A stretch of DNA of 64,000 nucleotides, from contig OZ059897.1 of assembly GCA_964057225.1 (NCBI GenBank), positions 1,302,001 through 1,366,000 of the forward strand. The letters are read 5' to 3'. Within the stretch, counting starts at the first letter, position 1. Each line of letters begins with the position of its first letter. The stretch comes from Auanema rhodensis (Eukaryota > Nematoda > Chromadorea > Rhabditida > Rhabditidae). The notes under the pieces were generated by a model. It made no database searches. It was not told the origin of the DNA and saw nothing but the letters and a program-made list of their open reading frames with translations. A program made the translations under genes and the position numbers. Of this stretch, positions 63,774-64,000 are shown piece by piece.

Positions 63774-64000
63774 GTGAACTTATATCAGTTGATATCTCGG
63801 TGCATTTTTAAGCTAACTCAAATCTGATAACACAGATCGACGCAGCTTAAAAATCCGTTTCGAATGCACTATACTACATTGAGAAACGCTCAATACAAAA
63901 ATTATTTATGATTGTTTGAAAAAAGATGCATTAGTGTATGTTGAGTTTCCATGTACACTCAACATTGCTTCCAAAAACATTTTGACAAAAATTTTCCCGA
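63774..64000 (+). repeat. M182, partial monomer at the right edge
   Basis: The first 227 bases of a further monomer, with aaaaaagatgc and gttgag, cut by the end of the window in the A/T-tract segment. The array clearly continues beyond the window. Confidence 0.95.

Larger units (their letters stand above)
1..64000 (+). repeat. 351-bp tandem satellite array filling the window
   Basis: The same 351-bp unit repeats head to tail across the whole window, always in the same orientation. Landmarks such as gtgaacttatatcag, the gtttccatgtacactcaac block and aattaattcttcagggtg recur every 351 bases. I count 182 monomers (M0-M181) and a 227-bp partial M182. 179 monomers keep a net 351 bp, M77 and M138 are 350 bp, and M101 is 245 bp. 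Neither array edge is present, so the true array is longer. Composition is about 31% GC. Neighbouring monomers differ at a limited set of diagnostic positions that recur in ordered patterns, which defines higher-order repeats. The likely setting is eukaryotic constitutive heterochromatin. Family and species are not recognised. The array itself is seen directly; the chromosomal location is inference. Confidence 0.98.
56052..64000 (+). repeat. 12-mer higher-order repeat (4,212 bp), copy 1 and incomplete copy 2
   Basis: M160-171 and M172-182 correspond at 4,212 bp. Rare markers line up exactly: gctcagtac (57570 and 61782), ttttgcggaaag (58050 and 62262), gaggatttaag (58147 and 62359), gactaaaatt (59070 and 63282), and gaattttaaagc in two adjacent monomers of each copy. 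Copy 2 is cut by the window edge. Known differences are aaacaaaa in M161 only, a gcg-type patch in M170-171 only, and a rearranged upstream segment at M179. This is the longest higher-order unit in the window and among the most homogeneous. Confidence 0.92.

Noticed and set aside
1-64000. CRISPR array
   Set aside because: The repeated unit is 351 bp with no unique spacers; all sequence between landmarks is also repeated.
1-64000. Tandem rDNA, 5S, tRNA or histone gene cluster
   Set aside because: No conserved RNA gene or histone coding motifs are visible, and the unit is too short and AT-rich.
1-64000. Known beetle or other insect satellite family with a similar 340-360 bp unit
   Set aside because: Unit length and AT content are similar to several published insect satellites, but I cannot confirm sequence identity from memory, so no family is assigned.
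1-64000. Bacterial or phage origin with iterons
   Set aside because: No genes of any kind in 64 kb and extreme tandem repetition are not compatible with a typical prokaryotic replicon.

Overview
The whole 64 kb window is one uninterrupted head-to-tail satellite DNA array. A single AT-rich monomer of 351 bp (about 31% GC by hand count on one copy) repeats in one orientation from the first base to the last. I count 182 monomers plus a 227-bp partial copy at the right edge. I number them M0 (bases 1-350) to M182 (63774-64000), starting each monomer at its gtgaactt. Only three monomers change net length: M77 (350 bp), M101 (245 bp) and M138 (350 bp). I see no mobile element, rRNA, tRNA, CRISPR array, inversion or unique sequence, and neither end of the array lies in the window.

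This looks like eukaryotic heterochromatin (centromeric, pericentromeric or subtelomeric). The evidence is the array length, the near-identity of copies, layered higher-order repeats (HORs), and a period close to two nucleosomes (2 x 175.5 bp). CpG is not depleted: about 12 per monomer against roughly 8 expected from composition. That fits a genome with little CpG methylation, such as many insects and other invertebrates, but this is inference. I do not recognise the satellite family and name no species.

Layout from left to right: three copies of a 6-mer HOR (2,106 bp) at 1-6317; transitional monomers; a 7-mer HOR (2,457 bp) in two copies at 7371-12284, with a 3-mer nested inside; a mosaic of recombined monomer types at 12285-18602; a second 7/8-mer duplication at 18603-23516; a domain of 'gcg-type' monomers at 23517-32290 with dimer substructure; a fairly uniform 'gag-type' domain at 32291-39555 containing the one large deletion; then a 4-mer x2, a 3-mer x2 and a 2-mer x3 up to 47628; a damaged monomer, M138; an 8-mer/7-mer pair at 48681-53945; a 4-mer at 53595-56051; and a 12-mer HOR (4,212 bp) from 56052 to the right edge.

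Each monomer carries several inverted repeats in its first ~190 bp and a run of A/T tracts in the rest. A 63-codon open frame recurs in 171 of 182 monomers. It begins at TTG, has no ATG until near its end, and is best read as a by-product of homogenised sequence. There is no gene system here; the interest lies in the nested repeat architecture, the dyads, and traces of long-range exchange between monomer subfamilies.
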